DNA of 64,000 nucleotides from Undibacter mobilis (lineage in GTDB: Bacteria > Pseudomonadota > Alphaproteobacteria > Rhizobiales > Xanthobacteraceae): assembly GCF_003367195.1 (NCBI RefSeq), contig NZ_QRGO01000001.1, positions 482,501 through 546,500 on the forward strand. The letters are read 5' to 3'. Below the pieces are notes generated by a model. The model was not told the origin of the DNA. It did not search any database and saw only the letters and a program-made list of their open reading frames with translations. Shown here in pieces: positions 54,170 to 63,294 of the stretch (position 1 is the stretch's first letter; the number at the start of each line of letters is the position of its first letter). Made by a program: the position numbers and the translations under genes.

Positions 54170-55317
54170 TCGCCCCCCGCGAAACCCGGCTTTGTCACCG
54201 GAGGTCGCGGCCCCTGCCTCTCAATGCGTTTATACCACGAAATCAACCAGGCGGCGCCTGCCATGATGAGAATGCCGGACAGGCTGACCAGGAACTGGAC
54301 TGGAATCCTATTGGAAATTTCGGTGAAAATGAAATGCCCTGCGAAGGACAGAAACACGCCGAGACAGAAGATGCCGAGCGAATGCTGGCCGCACAGAATC
54401 GCCGGGCGCATGAAAGGCGATTTGAGCGCGGGCCAGTCGCGCGGCACCAGCCGCACCGTGACGATGGCCAATGCTAGGAAATGCAGGATGCGCAAGACAT
54501 CGAGGTTGGTCTTGTCGATCGGATAGATCGTATCGCCGATGATCTGCGGCACGTAAGAGCCGAGCGACGGGATGTGCCACGTCATCGCAATGCCGAAGGC
54601 GAACAACAAATACGCGATGGATAGCGCCAGCGTGATCGGCGAATAAATCGCCCGCGACAACCGCGTCGCGCCGCCAAGCGCGCACCAGGCGCCGAAGATA
54701 AACAGGAATTGCCAGGCGAACGGATTGAACACCCACACACCCTGCGGCCAGGCCGGCAGGTTCCATTCGAACAGCCATGACACCGAATAGAGCGCGCCGG
54801 ACGCCAGCAAAGCCAGATTGGCCGACCGCATCAGCAACCACAGGAACGGCGCGAAGCATAGAAGCAGGACAATGTAGAGCGGCAGCACATCCATATTCAC
54901 CGGCTTGAACTTCAATAGCAGCGCCTGGATGATGGTGACATCCGGATTTTGGAGAAAGTTCAGCACGCCCATTTCTTCGGTGAAGAGCGGGTTCTCGAAG
55001 GACTGTGAGATGTAGGAAATCTCAGCCAGATAAATGGCAAACAGGAAGACATGCGCAATATAGATCTGCCAGGCACGTTTGAGTACGCGCGCGGCAGAGA
55101 CGACGAAGCCGCTTTGTTCCATCGCACGGCCGTAAACGAAGGCGACCGTGTAGCCGGATATGAAGACGAAGATTTCGGTCGCGTCGGAGAAACCGTAATT
55201 GCGGATCGTAACCCAGCTCACCGCGTTGGAGGGGATGTGATCGAGAAAGATGAGCCAAAGGGCCAGCCCGCGAAACAGGTCGAGCCGCAGGTCTCGTTCG
55301 CTCAAGGTCGGGACCAT
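54166..55317 (-). CDS. opgC: OpgC-domain membrane acyltransferase
   Basis: About 383 residues from ATG 55317 (MVPTLSERDLRLDLFRG); a longer frame to 55380 adds a hydrophilic leader. The N-terminal RLDLFRGLALWLIFLDHIPSN is the OpgC signature, followed by about ten membrane helices and WVTIRNYGFSDATEIFVFISG. OpgC proteins add succinyl (or other acyl) groups to osmoregulated periplasmic glucans. The gene leads an operon with two SGNH-type proteins, whose first member overlaps its stop by 4 bp. Symbol by family; the true donor is not known. Confidence 0.88.
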   Translation of the reverse strand: MVPTLSERDLRLDLFRGLALWLIFLDHIPSNAVSWVTIRNYGFSDATEIFVFISGYTVAFVYGRAMEQSGFVVSAARVLKRAWQIYIAHVFLFAIYLAEISYISQSFENPLFTEEMGVLNFLQNPDVTIIQALLLKFKPVNMDVLPLYIVLLLCFAPFLWLLMRSANLALLASGALYSVSWLFEWNLPAWPQGVWVFNPFAWQFLFIFGAWCALGGATRLSRAIYSPITLALSIAYLLFAFGIAMTWHIPSLGSYVPQIIGDTIYPIDKTNLDVLRILHFLALAIVTVRLVPRDWPALKSPFMRPAILCGQHSLGIFCLGVFLSFAGHFIFTEISNRIPVQFLVSLSGILIMAGAAWLISWYKRIERQGPRPPVTKPGFAGGE

Positions 55318-55410
55318 TGACCGCTTTTCTTTCGTCCATAGCTTCGGCCATAATCTTCGCGAGTCGCGCGACCTGGCCATACAATCGTCGTATCGAATTA
55401 AGGCATATAG

Positions 55411-55806
55411 ATGTACCGCGCTGTAACCCGCAAGATCGAGGTCACCGTGACACCCCGCTTTCTTGCCGATCGCTCGTCACCGGCCAGCGGCTATTTTTTC
55501 TGGTCCTATACCATCGATATCGTCAACCGTAGCGAGGATACCGTCCAGCTGAAAACCCGCCACTGGAAGATCACCGACGCGCTGGGCCGGATGCAGGAAG
55601 TCAAAGGCCCTGGCGTGGTGGGCGAAGAGCCGGTGCTGAAACCGGGCGATTCTTATGAATATACCAGCGGCGTACCGCTGCCGACGCCATCCGGCTTCAT
55701 GGAGGGCTCTTACGGCATGATCACCGAGGATGGCCGACGCTTCAATATCAACATCCCGCCGTTTTCGCTCGACACGCCGCAGAGCGGCAAACGCGTTCTC
55801 AATTAG
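55411..55806 (+). CDS. apaG: ApaG domain protein
   Basis: 131 residues, standard size. The ApaG fold is recognisable from YFFWSYTIDIVNRSEDTVQLKTRHW, GVVGEEPVLKPGDSYEYTSG and TPSGFMEGSYGM. ApaG is linked to Co2+ resistance and diadenosine-tetraphosphate metabolism in enterobacteria; the molecular role is not settled. Start ATG 55411 (MYRAVTRKIEV). Its last 4 bases overlap the stop of the L,D-transpeptidase gene, tail to tail. Confidence 0.95.
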   Translation: MYRAVTRKIEVTVTPRFLADRSSPASGYFFWSYTIDIVNRSEDTVQLKTRHWKITDALGRMQEVKGPGVVGEEPVLKPGDSYEYTSGVPLPTPSGFMEGSYGMITEDGRRFNINIPPFSLDTPQSGKRVLN

Positions 55807-56510
55807 TCCGGCAAACACCCGCCGAAACGGCCCAGCGCGGCCCGCGGCACCACAGCCAGCACCGCGCCTCCCGAGGCAAACTGCTGCAAACGCTCGACCT
55901 CGGGTTCGGGCAGCGACACACAGCCTGAGGTGCCGGGCGCGCCGGGCTTGCGCACATGGATGAAGATGCAGGAGCCGGCCTTGGCCGTGCGGTTGGTCGG
56001 GTAGTCGATGACGAGACCGCGTCTGTATTCCGGCACGCGCCACATGTTCTCGCCGCCAACCTTCCAGCCGACCTGCGCACGCGAGGTGATGGTATTGTAG
56101 GCGGGCGATGACGGATCATCGACGCAGGTCATGCCTTCCTCGATGCGCAGATAGCCCTTGAGCCGGGACGGGCCGAAACCGAAGCTGCGACCGATCGGAT
56201 AAATGCCGGCGGGTACGCGCTTGTCGCCGTCAATCTTCACCGGCTCACCAGCCAAGGCATAAGAACGGAAGGCATGTGACCACGCCGTGCCACCACGGCC
56301 GATCGTCGCCGTGACCGGCTCCGCATCGGCACGCCACGCTGCGCCGGCGGATGTACGCGTGAAACGCCGCAGCGTCGCCGTGGTGCTCGTGATGGTGTCG
56401 GGCGTCACCAGCACCAGCTTGCGCGCATTCGCCAAAGGCACCGGGCAGGTTTGCGCGAGAGCCAACGACGGCGCGAGCAGCAACAGGATGGCCATAACAA
56501 AGCAGCGCAT
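55803..56510 (-). CDS. exported L,D-transpeptidase (YkuD family)
   Basis: 235 residues with a signal peptide (about 1-19, ending ALA-Q). The YkuD active-site region is at about 182-200: FIHVRKPGAPGTSGCVSLPE, with His and catalytic Cys in the HxxxxxxxxxSGC pattern. DKRVPAGIYPIG upstream fits the substrate side. These enzymes form 3-3 peptidoglycan cross-links or attach proteins to peptidoglycan in the periplasm. Downstream of hslO by 77 bp on the same strand. Confidence 0.9.
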   Translation of the reverse strand: MRCFVMAILLLLAPSLALAQTCPVPLANARKLVLVTPDTITSTTATLRRFTRTSAGAAWRADAEPVTATIGRGGTAWSHAFRSYALAGEPVKIDGDKRVPAGIYPIGRSFGFGPSRLKGYLRIEEGMTCVDDPSSPAYNTITSRAQVGWKVGGENMWRVPEYRRGLVIDYPTNRTAKAGSCIFIHVRKPGAPGTSGCVSLPEPEVERLQQFASGGAVLAVVPRAALGRFGGCLPD

Positions 56511-56587
56511 CGCGGAGACTCCCGATCGATCATCGAGGAGTCGGGCCGCGTTACGCGGTCAAGCGCAAGGTTAATGCAGGCGCAGAG

Positions 56588-57607
56588 TTAATTCGCCTTC
56601 GCGCCGACGTCTTCCGGCTGGAACACATAGGTCGAGCTGCAGAACTCGCAGGTCACCGAAATGCGGCCGTCCTCGACCATGTGATCGCGGTCGTCCTGCG
56701 AGAAGCTCTTGAGCATGGACTCGACGGCATCGCGCGAGCACGAGCACTGCGCCTTGACGTCCTGCGCGTCGAACACGCGCACGCCCGGCTCGTGAAACAG
56801 CCGATAGGCCAGACGCTCGCTCGACAGGTCCGGATCGATCAGCTCGATGTCCTCCACGGTCTCAAGCAGCGCCCGGCCCTGCACCCACGCATCATCCTCG
56901 ATCACCGGTGCGACCTCGAGGCCTTCCGGGGCGTCACCCGGATGCAAATCGGTCCGTGCCCTCTCCTGCGACTTCGGCAGGAACTGCAGCATCACGCCGC
57001 CAGCCCGCCAGCGGTGACTGGCGGCGCCGGTGCCGGGCTTGATTTCTTCGGCCACAGCCAGGCGGACACGCGTCGGGATCTGTTCCGAGCGCAGGAAATA
57101 TTCATGCGCGGCGTCTTCAAGCGAGCGGCCGTCGAGCGCCACCAAGCCCTGATAGCGCTGGGTGTTCTCGCCCTGATCAATGGTCATGGCGAGATGACCC
57201 TTGCCGAGCAGATTGCCCGACGTCGCCTCGCCGGCCGCGACCAGCGCCTCGACGCCCGGCGCGCCATAGCGGGCGCAAGCGCGGACATGGCCCGGCGTGG
57301 TGTAGTCGACGACCAGCAAGCCCACGGGACCGTCTGTCTGCGCCTGCAGGATAAAGCGGCCGTTCATTTTCAACGCCGAACCAAGCATCACGGTCAGCAC
57401 GATGGCTTCGCCAAGCAGCTTGGCAACCGGCAGCGGATAAGCGTGCTTCGACAGTATTTCATCGACCATCGGGCCGAGCCGCACCAGACGGCCGCGCAGA
57501 TCGAGGCTCGCCACCTCGAACGGCGTCACCGCGTCATCGACCGACACGGCGGACGGGGCGCGTTCGGGCAGGGAAATGTTAGGGAAATTCGTCATGGCTT
57601 CGGTCAT
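56588..57607 (-). CDS. hslO: redox-regulated chaperone Hsp33 (HslO)
   Basis: 339 residues. The C-terminal zinc switch is present as CSCS and CEFC (CxC...CxxC, about 286-320), which forms disulfides under oxidative stress and turns the protein into a holdase. The main body contains LGEAIVLTVMLGSALK and GHVRACARYG. Two starts are close together, ATG 57607 and ATG 57595. It is separated from argF by 157 bp holding an inverted repeat, so an independent transcript is likely. Confidence 0.95.
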   Translation of the reverse strand: MTEAMTNFPNISLPERAPSAVSVDDAVTPFEVASLDLRGRLVRLGPMVDEILSKHAYPLPVAKLLGEAIVLTVMLGSALKMNGRFILQAQTDGPVGLLVVDYTTPGHVRACARYGAPGVEALVAAGEATSGNLLGKGHLAMTIDQGENTQRYQGLVALDGRSLEDAAHEYFLRSEQIPTRVRLAVAEEIKPGTGAASHRWRAGGVMLQFLPKSQERARTDLHPGDAPEGLEVAPVIEDDAWVQGRALLETVEDIELIDPDLSSERLAYRLFHEPGVRVFDAQDVKAQCSCSRDAVESMLKSFSQDDRDHMVEDGRISVTCEFCSSTYVFQPEDVGAKAN

Positions 57608-57652
57608 GCGGGCTTATGTAGTCGACGATCGGCGAAAGGCGAGTCCTCTGGC

Positions 57653-57759
57653 CGTCATTCCGGCGCGCGACAAACGAGCCCCGGGAATCCAGCCACGCTC
57701 GCAGCATCTTCCGTCTGGACCCCGGGTTCGCTCGCTGATGCAACCGCCCCGGAATGACG
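57653..57759. repeat. interspersed inverted repeat between argF and hslO
   Basis: CGTCATTCCGG (57653-57663) and CCGGAATGACG (57749-57759) are perfect inverted copies 85 bp apart, enclosing further partial pairing (GCCCCGGGAATCCAG near 57679 against CTGGACCCCGGG near 57715). This is the familiar Bradyrhizobium/Rhodopseudomonas intergenic element. It suggests a processed or foldable RNA in the argF-hslO interval. Confidence 0.75.
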
Positions 57760-57764
57760 TGTTT

Positions 57765-58700
57765 TTACGCGTGCTCGGCGTGCAGGCACCAGGCAAGCAG
57801 GCCTTTTTGGGCGTGCAGGCGGTTCTCCGCCTCGTCGAACACCACCGACTGTGGCCCGTCCATCACCTCGTCGGTGACTTCCTCGCCGCGATGCGCCGGC
57901 AGGCAGTGCATGAACAAGGCGTCGGGCTTGGCCTTGGCCATGAGCGCGGCGTTCACCTGGTAGCGCTTGAGGATATTATGGCGGTGCTTGGCCTCGCGGT
58001 CGCCCATCGACACCCAGGTGTCGGTGAACACGCAATCGGCATCCTTGACCGCCGCTTCCGGATCGTCGCCGATCTTGATCTTCGCACCGGACGCCTTGAC
58101 CCAATCGACCAGCCACTTCTTCGGCTTGAGTTCCGGCGGACAGGCCACGCGCAATTCGAAATCAAAGCGCTCGGCGGCATGCATCAGCGAAGCGCAGACA
58201 TTATTGGCGTCGCCGGTCCATGCAATAGTGCGGCCGGTGATCGGCCCGCGATGTTCCTCGAAGGTCATGACGTCGGCCAGCACCTGACACGGATGCGAAC
58301 GGCGCGTCAGGCCGTTGATTACTGGCACGGTGGCATTGGCTGCGATCTCGGCGACCTCTTCATGGCTCAGCGTGCGGATCATGATGGCATCGACGAAGCG
58401 CGACAGAACGCGCGCGGTGTCGGCCAAGGTCTCGCCGCGGCCGAGCTGCATTTCCTGAGCGGTGAGCATGATGGCTTCGCCGCCGAGCTGGCGCATGCCG
58501 ACATCGAACGACACGCGGGTCCGCGTCGATGGCTTGTCGAAGATCATCGCCAGAGTCTTGCCGGCGAGCGGCTTGACGCCCTCGCCCCGCTTCTGCGCGG
58601 CCTTCATGGCGCGGCTGTGCGTGATCATCTCCTTCAGCGTCGGCTTCGGGATATCGGTCAGATCGAGGAAGTGCCTCACCTGATTGTTGGGGTCGCTCAT
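57765..58700 (-). CDS. argF: ornithine carbamoyltransferase ArgF
   Basis: 311 residues. Carbamoyl-phosphate site PSTRTRVSF, ornithine site HPCQVLAD, and the catalytic [12 protein letters not shown] near the C-terminus are intact. It makes citrulline from ornithine and carbamoyl phosphate. ATG 58700 overlaps the argD stop by 4 bp, so argD-argF are coupled; argH is elsewhere in the window. Confidence 0.97.
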   Translation of the reverse strand: MSDPNNQVRHFLDLTDIPKPTLKEMITHSRAMKAAQKRGEGVKPLAGKTLAMIFDKPSTRTRVSFDVGMRQLGGEAIMLTAQEMQLGRGETLADTARVLSRFVDAIMIRTLSHEEVAEIAANATVPVINGLTRRSHPCQVLADVMTFEEHRGPITGRTIAWTGDANNVCASLMHAAERFDFELRVACPPELKPKKWLVDWVKASGAKIKIGDDPEAAVKDADCVFTDTWVSMGDREAKHRHNILKRYQVNAALMAKAKPDALFMHCLPAHRGEEVTDEVMDGPQSVVFDEAENRLHAQKGLLAWCLHAEHA

Positions 58701-59917
58701 GCCGCCGCTCCCGGCTTGCCGGCCTGATCGCCTTGCCGCGGATGCGCCTGCGCCAGCTTGGCGCAGGCGCGCTCGATGCGGTTCACCGCTTCGCCGATCT
58801 CGTCGTCACTGATGATGAGCGGCGGCAGCAGTCGAACGACATTCTCGCCGGCCGCAACCGTGATCATCTCTTCGTTACGCAATTCATCGACCATCTCGCC
58901 GACCGGCGGCACCATGCGCAAGCCGATCAGCAGGCCCTCGCCGCGCACTTCGGCGACGACGGAGGAATAGCGATCCCTGATCTCTGCGAGCCGCTGTTTC
59001 AGCAGCAGGCCCTTGCGCTTGACCTCGTCGAGGAAAGCCTTGTCTGCGACGATGTCGAGCACGGCATTGCCGGCGGCCATCGCGAGCTGGTTGCCGCCAA
59101 AGGTCGAGCCGTGCGAGCCGGCGGTCATGCCCTTGGCCGCTTCCGCGGTTGCCAGGCACGCGCCGATCGGAAAGCCGCCACCGAGCGCCTTGGCCAGACC
59201 CATGATGTCGGGAGTCACCCCGGTATGCTGATAGGCGAACAGATCGCCGGTGCGGCCGACGCCGGTCTGCACCTCATCAAAGATCAACAGCAGGCCGTTG
59301 TCGTCGCACAGCTTGCGAAGTGCGCGCAAAAACTCGTGAGGCACGACGCGCACGCCGCCCTCGCCCATCAGCGGCTCGGTGACGATCGCGGCGGTCTCGG
59401 CGGTGATTGCCTTCTTGACCGCCTCAAGGTCGCCGAACGGCACTTGGTCGAAGCCCTGCATGTTAGGGCCGAAGCCTTCGAGATACTTCTTGTTGCCCGT
59501 CGCGGCAAGCGCCGCCAGCGTACGGCCATGGAAGGCCCCTTCGAAGGTGATGATGCGGTTACGTTCCGGCTTGCCGGACGCGTATTGATACTTCCGCGCC
59601 ATCTTGATGCAGCATTCCATCGCCTCGGTGCCGGAGTTCTGGAAGAACACGAAGTCGGCGAAGCTATGCTGGCACAGCCGCTCGGCGAGCTTTTCGCCTT
59701 CCGGAATGCGGTAGAGGTTCGAGGTGTGCCACAGCTTGCCAGCCTGCTCGGTCAGCTTCGCAACCATGTGCGGGTGCGAATGGCCAAGCGCGTTGACGGC
59801 AACGCCGGAGGTGAAGTCCAGATAGCGCTTGCCGTTGGTCGCGGTTAGCCAGACACCATCGCCCCGCTCGAAAGCGAGGTCCACACGGGCATAGGTCGGC
59901 AACAGATGCGAGCTCAC
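58697..59917 (-). CDS. argD: acetylornithine aminotransferase ArgD
   Basis: About 406 residues from GTG 59917 ([13 protein letters not shown]). The open frame continues upstream to 60196 but with an atypical Arg-rich stretch, so the GTG start is chosen from family length and the GGAAAGAG sequence upstream. A fold-type I PLP enzyme: phosphate and cofactor site [25 protein letters not shown], and the PLP lysine in [14 protein letters not shown]. It converts N-acetylglutamate semialdehyde to N-acetylornithine. Stop overlaps argF start (ATGA). Confidence 0.95.
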   Translation of the reverse strand: MSSHLLPTYARVDLAFERGDGVWLTATNGKRYLDFTSGVAVNALGHSHPHMVAKLTEQAGKLWHTSNLYRIPEGEKLAERLCQHSFADFVFFQNSGTEAMECCIKMARKYQYASGKPERNRIITFEGAFHGRTLAALAATGNKKYLEGFGPNMQGFDQVPFGDLEAVKKAITAETAAIVTEPLMGEGGVRVVPHEFLRALRKLCDDNGLLLIFDEVQTGVGRTGDLFAYQHTGVTPDIMGLAKALGGGFPIGACLATAEAAKGMTAGSHGSTFGGNQLAMAAGNAVLDIVADKAFLDEVKRKGLLLKQRLAEIRDRYSSVVAEVRGEGLLIGLRMVPPVGEMVDELRNEEMITVAAGENVVRLLPPLIISDDEIGEAVNRIERACAKLAQAHPRQGDQAGKPGAAA

Positions 59918-60102
59918 GGCCAGTCTCTTTCCACGAAACGACAATCGGAACGCCCGGCGGCGCCAGTTCGGAAAACGGCAACGAGCCCCGGGGCAGAACC
60001 CGAGGACGTTCAATACCATTCGCCGATGACTAGCCCACGGCCGGCTACGGAACCGGACCTGGGCTAAGCGTTTTCCCGGCTGGCAGCGCCCAAAACGAAA
60101 CG

Positions 60103-60124
60103 TGCCGCCTCGCCGGGCGGCACT
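60103..60124 (-). other. hairpin in the argD leader region
   Basis: GTGCCGCC (60103-60110) and GGCGGCAC (60117-60124) pair perfectly around a 6-nt loop. On the minus (argD) strand the following bases are GTTTCGTTTT, so it could be a weak terminator or attenuator about 185 nt before argD. No leader peptide was identified. Confidence 0.4.
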
Positions 60125-60176
60125 TGGACGGCATTTTATTGGAGGCCGGGGCCAAGTCAACCGAACCACCTCGGCC

Positions 60177-60395
60177 GATTCGCGACTCAAAATCACCGCA
60201 GTCGCGGATTCTAAAGGAAAACCTGTGGGAGGAGAGTTTTAGCCGATTGCAAATGCTTGCGGCCGAGTCAACCCATAGTGTAGTTTTTTGGTCAGGCGAT
60301 ACGACATATCGCGTGCCGCCGCCTAAATCTGGTTCATCCCTGAAGCGTACACGTTCAGGTGCGGAAAAGCCGCGCCGGACGACGGGGGTGGATTC
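60177..60395 (+). promoter_or_regulatory. cluster of five GANTC (CcrM) sites upstream of gcrA
   Basis: GATTC 60177-60181, GACTC 60184-60188, GATTC 60207-60211, GAGTC 60265-60269 and GATTC 60391-60395. GANTC is the CcrM methyltransferase target, and GcrA binds sites whose methylation changes through the alphaproteobacterial cell cycle. Random expectation in such DNA is about one per 250 bp or fewer. Confidence 0.8.
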
Positions 60396-60430
60396 TGTCC
60401 AAACGCCTGGATCGCCGAGGGAAATACCCC

Positions 60431-60919
60431 ATGAGCTGGACCGATGAGCGGGTCGAACTGCTGAAAAAGCTCTGGTCCGACGGTCTGTCGGCCAGCCAGA
60501 TTGCCGCCGAGCTCGGCGGCATCACCCGCAATGCCGTGATCGGCAAGGTACACCGGCTCGGCCTGTCGGGTCGTGCCAAAAGCCCCACTTCGAGCGCGCC
60601 GCGCCCGCGCAAGGCCCGTTCCTCCGGCCACATGATCCGGGTGCAGCGGCCTCAGGTGCGCGGCAATACCGCGCTGGCCTATGACTACGAGGTCGAACCC
60701 GAACCCGAACTGCTGGAAATCCCGCTCGAGCAGCGCAAGACGCTGCTGCAGCTCAACGAAAAAACCTGCCGCTGGCCGGTGGGCGATCCGTCGGGCCCGG
60801 ATTTCTTCTTCTGCGGCGGCGAAGCTGCTGAGGACCAGCCCTATTGCAGCTTCCACTGCCGCGTCGCCTACCAGCCGGCAAACGATCGCCGCCGCCAGAA
60901 GCCGGCGTTCAGGGGCTGA
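60431..60919 (+). CDS. gcrA: cell cycle regulator GcrA
   Basis: 162 residues from ATG 60431 (MSWTDERVELLKKLW), the classic GcrA start; an in-frame upstream start at 60359 is not needed. The N-terminal DNA-binding region includes DGLSASQIAAELGGITRNAVIGKVHRLGLSGR. The C-terminal conserved block has CRWPVGDP and YCSFHCRVAYQP, four Cys-type positions with a zinc-ribbon-like look. GcrA is a sigma70-associated activator acting at methylated GANTC promoters. Followed by a terminator at 60944. Confidence 0.97.
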   Translation: MSWTDERVELLKKLWSDGLSASQIAAELGGITRNAVIGKVHRLGLSGRAKSPTSSAPRPRKARSSGHMIRVQRPQVRGNTALAYDYEVEPEPELLEIPLEQRKTLLQLNEKTCRWPVGDPSGPDFFFCGGEAAEDQPYCSFHCRVAYQPANDRRRQKPAFRG

Positions 60920-60943
60920 GACACTGACATCAATGGGATGACG

Positions 60944-60973
60944 AAGGCCGGGGCAAAGCTTCGGCCTTTTTTG
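60944..60973 (+). terminator. intrinsic terminator after gcrA
   Basis: AAGGCCG (60944-60950) and CGGCCTT (60962-60968) pair around an 11-nt loop, followed by TTTTT. 25 bp past the gcrA stop and before the convergent phoB stop. Confidence 0.85.
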
Positions 60974-61009
60974 TTGGACGCCTAGGCTCCGGCGCGCGGC
61001 GCTGCGCAG

Positions 61010-61714
61010 TTAGCCGGCGGCCCGACCGAAGCGGTCGTCGAGCGCATAGCCGGCACCGCGCACAGTGCGGATCGGGTCGGCTTGCTGGCCACGGTTGATG
61101 GCCTTGCGCAGGCGGCCGACGTGAACGTCCACGGTCCGCTCATCGATATAGATGTCGGAGCCCCAGACACCGTCGAGCAATTGCTCGCGTGAGAACACAC
61201 GGCCGGGCCGTTCCATCAGGAATTCGAGCAGACGATATTCGGTCGGGCCGAGATCGATCGGCTTGCCGCTGCGCGACACGCGTTTTTTGTCCCGGTCGAG
61301 TTCGATGTCGCCGATGTTGAGCACGGTGGCAACGCGATCCGGATGGGCCCGACGCAGCAGCGCGCGCACGCGGGCAAGCAATTCCGGCACCGAGAACGGC
61401 TTGACCATGTAGTCGTCGGCGCCGGTGGCGAGGCCGCGGATCTTCTCGCTCTCCTCGCCGCGCGCGGTCAGCATGATGATCGGCAGATTCTGCGTCTCTG
61501 GCCGCGCCCGCAGCCGGCGGCACAATTCGATGCCCGACAGCCCCGGCAGCATCCAGTCGAGCACCACGAGATCCGGCACACGCTCTTTCAGCTTGGTGTC
61601 GGCGTCGTCGCCGCGGGCCGCGGTCTCGACCTCGTAGCCTTCCTTCTCGAGATTGTAGACGAGGAGCATCGTGAGAGGCTCCTCGTCTTCGACGATCAGG
61701 ATTCGCGCGCTCAT
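61010..61714 (-). CDS. phoB: phosphate regulon response regulator PhoB
   Basis: 234 residues. Receiver domain with VVLDWMLPG (phospho-acceptor Asp53), acidic pocket VEDEEP, Lys in VKPFS. The OmpR-type winged helix has GPTEYRLLEFLMERPGRVFSREQLLDGVWG and RTVDVHVGRLRKAIN. It is activated by PhoR under phosphate limitation and binds Pho boxes. PhoR is not in the window. Final gene of the pstA-pstB-phoU-phoB run, 14 bp after phoU. Confidence 0.97.
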   Translation of the reverse strand: MSARILIVEDEEPLTMLLVYNLEKEGYEVETAARGDDADTKLKERVPDLVVLDWMLPGLSGIELCRRLRARPETQNLPIIMLTARGEESEKIRGLATGADDYMVKPFSVPELLARVRALLRRAHPDRVATVLNIGDIELDRDKKRVSRSGKPIDLGPTEYRLLEFLMERPGRVFSREQLLDGVWGSDIYIDERTVDVHVGRLRKAINRGQQADPIRTVRGAGYALDDRFGRAAG

Positions 61715-61728
61715 GCTTCGGTGGCTCG

Positions 61729-62445
61729 TCAGGCGTTGGTGCCGGTCAGCGCGGAGATCTCGGTCTCGCCCTTCGGCCGGCGTTCGGTGATCGGTGCGCC
61801 ATCCACGATGTAGTGGACGGTTTCCGCGATGTTGGTGGCATGGTCGCCCATGCGCTCGATGTTCTTGGCGCAGAACATCAGGTGAATACAGAAGGTGATG
61901 TTGCGCGGATCTTCCATCATATAGGTGAGCAGCTCGCGGAACACCGAGGTGCAGACCGCGTCGATTTCCTCATCGCCGCGCCACACCGCCATCGCCTTGG
62001 CATCGTCGCGCCGGGCGTAGGCATCGAGCACCGCCTTGAGCTGGCCGAGCACGAGATCGGTCATGTGTTCGACGCCGCGGATCAGCTTCGGCGGCGGGAA
62101 CTCGGCGTTGAGCGCAATGACGCGTTTGGCAATGTTCTTGGCCAGGTCGCCGACGCGCTCAAGATCGTTGGCAAGCCGCAGCGCGCCCACGATTTCGCGG
62201 AGGTCCACCGCCATCGGCTGGCGGCGGGCAATGGTGAGCACCGACTTTTCCTCGATTTCATGCTGGAGGACGTCGATGGCGTTGTCGGAAGCGGTGACCC
62301 GCTGCGCCATGGTGGTATCGCGCTTGGCCAACGCGTCAACGGCATCGGCAACCTGCTTCTCTGCCAGGCCGCCCATCTCGGCGACCATCCGCGACAGTTC
62401 CTGCAGGTCGACGTCGAAAGCCTTGGCGGTGTGCTGTTCGTTCAT
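61729..62445 (-). CDS. phoU: phosphate signaling protein PhoU
   Basis: 238 residues, two tandem three-helix bundles, with metal-binding E/D-rich motifs such as ERVGDLAKNIAKR (repeat 1) and ERMGDHATNIAE (repeat 2). PhoU damps PhoR and Pst activity when phosphate is plentiful. Between pstB (33-bp gap) and phoB. Confidence 0.97.
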   Translation of the reverse strand: MNEQHTAKAFDVDLQELSRMVAEMGGLAEKQVADAVDALAKRDTTMAQRVTASDNAIDVLQHEIEEKSVLTIARRQPMAVDLREIVGALRLANDLERVGDLAKNIAKRVIALNAEFPPPKLIRGVEHMTDLVLGQLKAVLDAYARRDDAKAMAVWRGDEEIDAVCTSVFRELLTYMMEDPRNITFCIHLMFCAKNIERMGDHATNIAETVHYIVDGAPITERRPKGETEISALTGTNA

Positions 62446-62478
62446 AATCCTGATCCTTCAATCCTTGCCGGCGCCGGC

Positions 62479-63294
62479 CTAGCCGAAGCGGCCGGTGATG
62501 TAATCCTGGGTGCGGCGGTCGTTCGGCGCGGTGAAGATCTTGGTCGTCTCGCCGTATTCGACGAGTTCGCCGAGATACATGAAGGCAGTGAAGTCGGAGA
62601 CGCGCGCCGCCTGCTGCATGTTATGGGTGACGATGGCGATGGTGTAGTCTTCCTTGAGCTCGTCGATCAGCTCTTCGATCTTGGCAGTCGAGATCGGGTC
62701 GAGCGCCGAGCACGGCTCGTCGAACAGGATAACCTCGGGCCGCACGGCGACAGTGCGGGCGATGCACAGGCGCTGCTGCTGGCCACCCGACAGCGACTGG
62801 CCGTTGGCGCCCAGCTTGTCCTTGACCTCGTTCCACAACGCGGCGCGCTCCAGCGCGTGCTGCACGCGACCGTCGAGTTCGGACTTCGGCAGCTTCTCGT
62901 AGAGTCTGATGCCGAAGGCGATGTTCTCATAGATTGTCATCGGGAACGGCGTCGGCTTCTGGAACACCATGCCGACCTTGGCGCGCAGCAAATTGAGGTC
63001 CTGCGACGGCGCCAGGATATCGTCGTTGTCGAGGCGCACGGTGCCGGTCGCGCGCTGGTTCGGATAAAGGTCGTACATGCGGTTGAGGATGCGCAGCAAG
63101 GTCGACTTGCCGCAGCCCGACGGACCGATGAAGGCGGTGACCTTGCCCTCGTACAGCGAGACATTGATGTTCTTCAGGGCGCGGTGATCGCCGTAGAAGA
63201 AATCGAGATTCTTCACGGTGACCTTGTCGACCAGGCCTTCGGCCGGGTTCACGGTGTTGGTGACGGTCGGGACGGTAAAAGTGGCCATGGTCAT
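62479..63294 (-). CDS. pstB: phosphate ABC transporter ATP-binding protein PstB
   Basis: 271 residues. Walker [10 protein letters not shown], signature [15 protein letters not shown], Walker [14 protein letters not shown], switch His in IVTHNMQQA. Powers inner-membrane phosphate import. Its start overlaps the pstA stop by 4 bp (ATGA, 63291-63294); a second ATG (63288) is an alternative start. Confidence 0.97.
   Translation of the reverse strand: MTMATFTVPTVTNTVNPAEGLVDKVTVKNLDFFYGDHRALKNINVSLYEGKVTAFIGPSGCGKSTLLRILNRMYDLYPNQRATGTVRLDNDDILAPSQDLNLLRAKVGMVFQKPTPFPMTIYENIAFGIRLYEKLPKSELDGRVQHALERAALWNEVKDKLGANGQSLSGGQQQRLCIARTVAVRPEVILFDEPCSALDPISTAKIEELIDELKEDYTIAIVTHNMQQAARVSDFTAFMYLGELVEYGETTKIFTAPNDRRTQDYITGRFG

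Larger units (their letters stand above)
59918..60430. other. divergent argD / gcrA control region
   Basis: 513 bp between argD (-) and gcrA (+). It contains a hairpin GTGCCGCC/GGCGGCAC at 60103-60124 on the argD side and five GANTC sites on the gcrA side. No other gene is supported: the Arg-rich frame in continuation with argD has no ribosome-binding site or family match. Confidence 0.6.

Noticed and set aside
59918..60196. Arg-rich open extension upstream of argD, considered as an arginine leader peptide
   Set aside because: It is in frame with argD with no stop between, so it is not a separate leader ORF; no ribosome-binding site. Arg richness is usual in such GC-rich non-coding frames.
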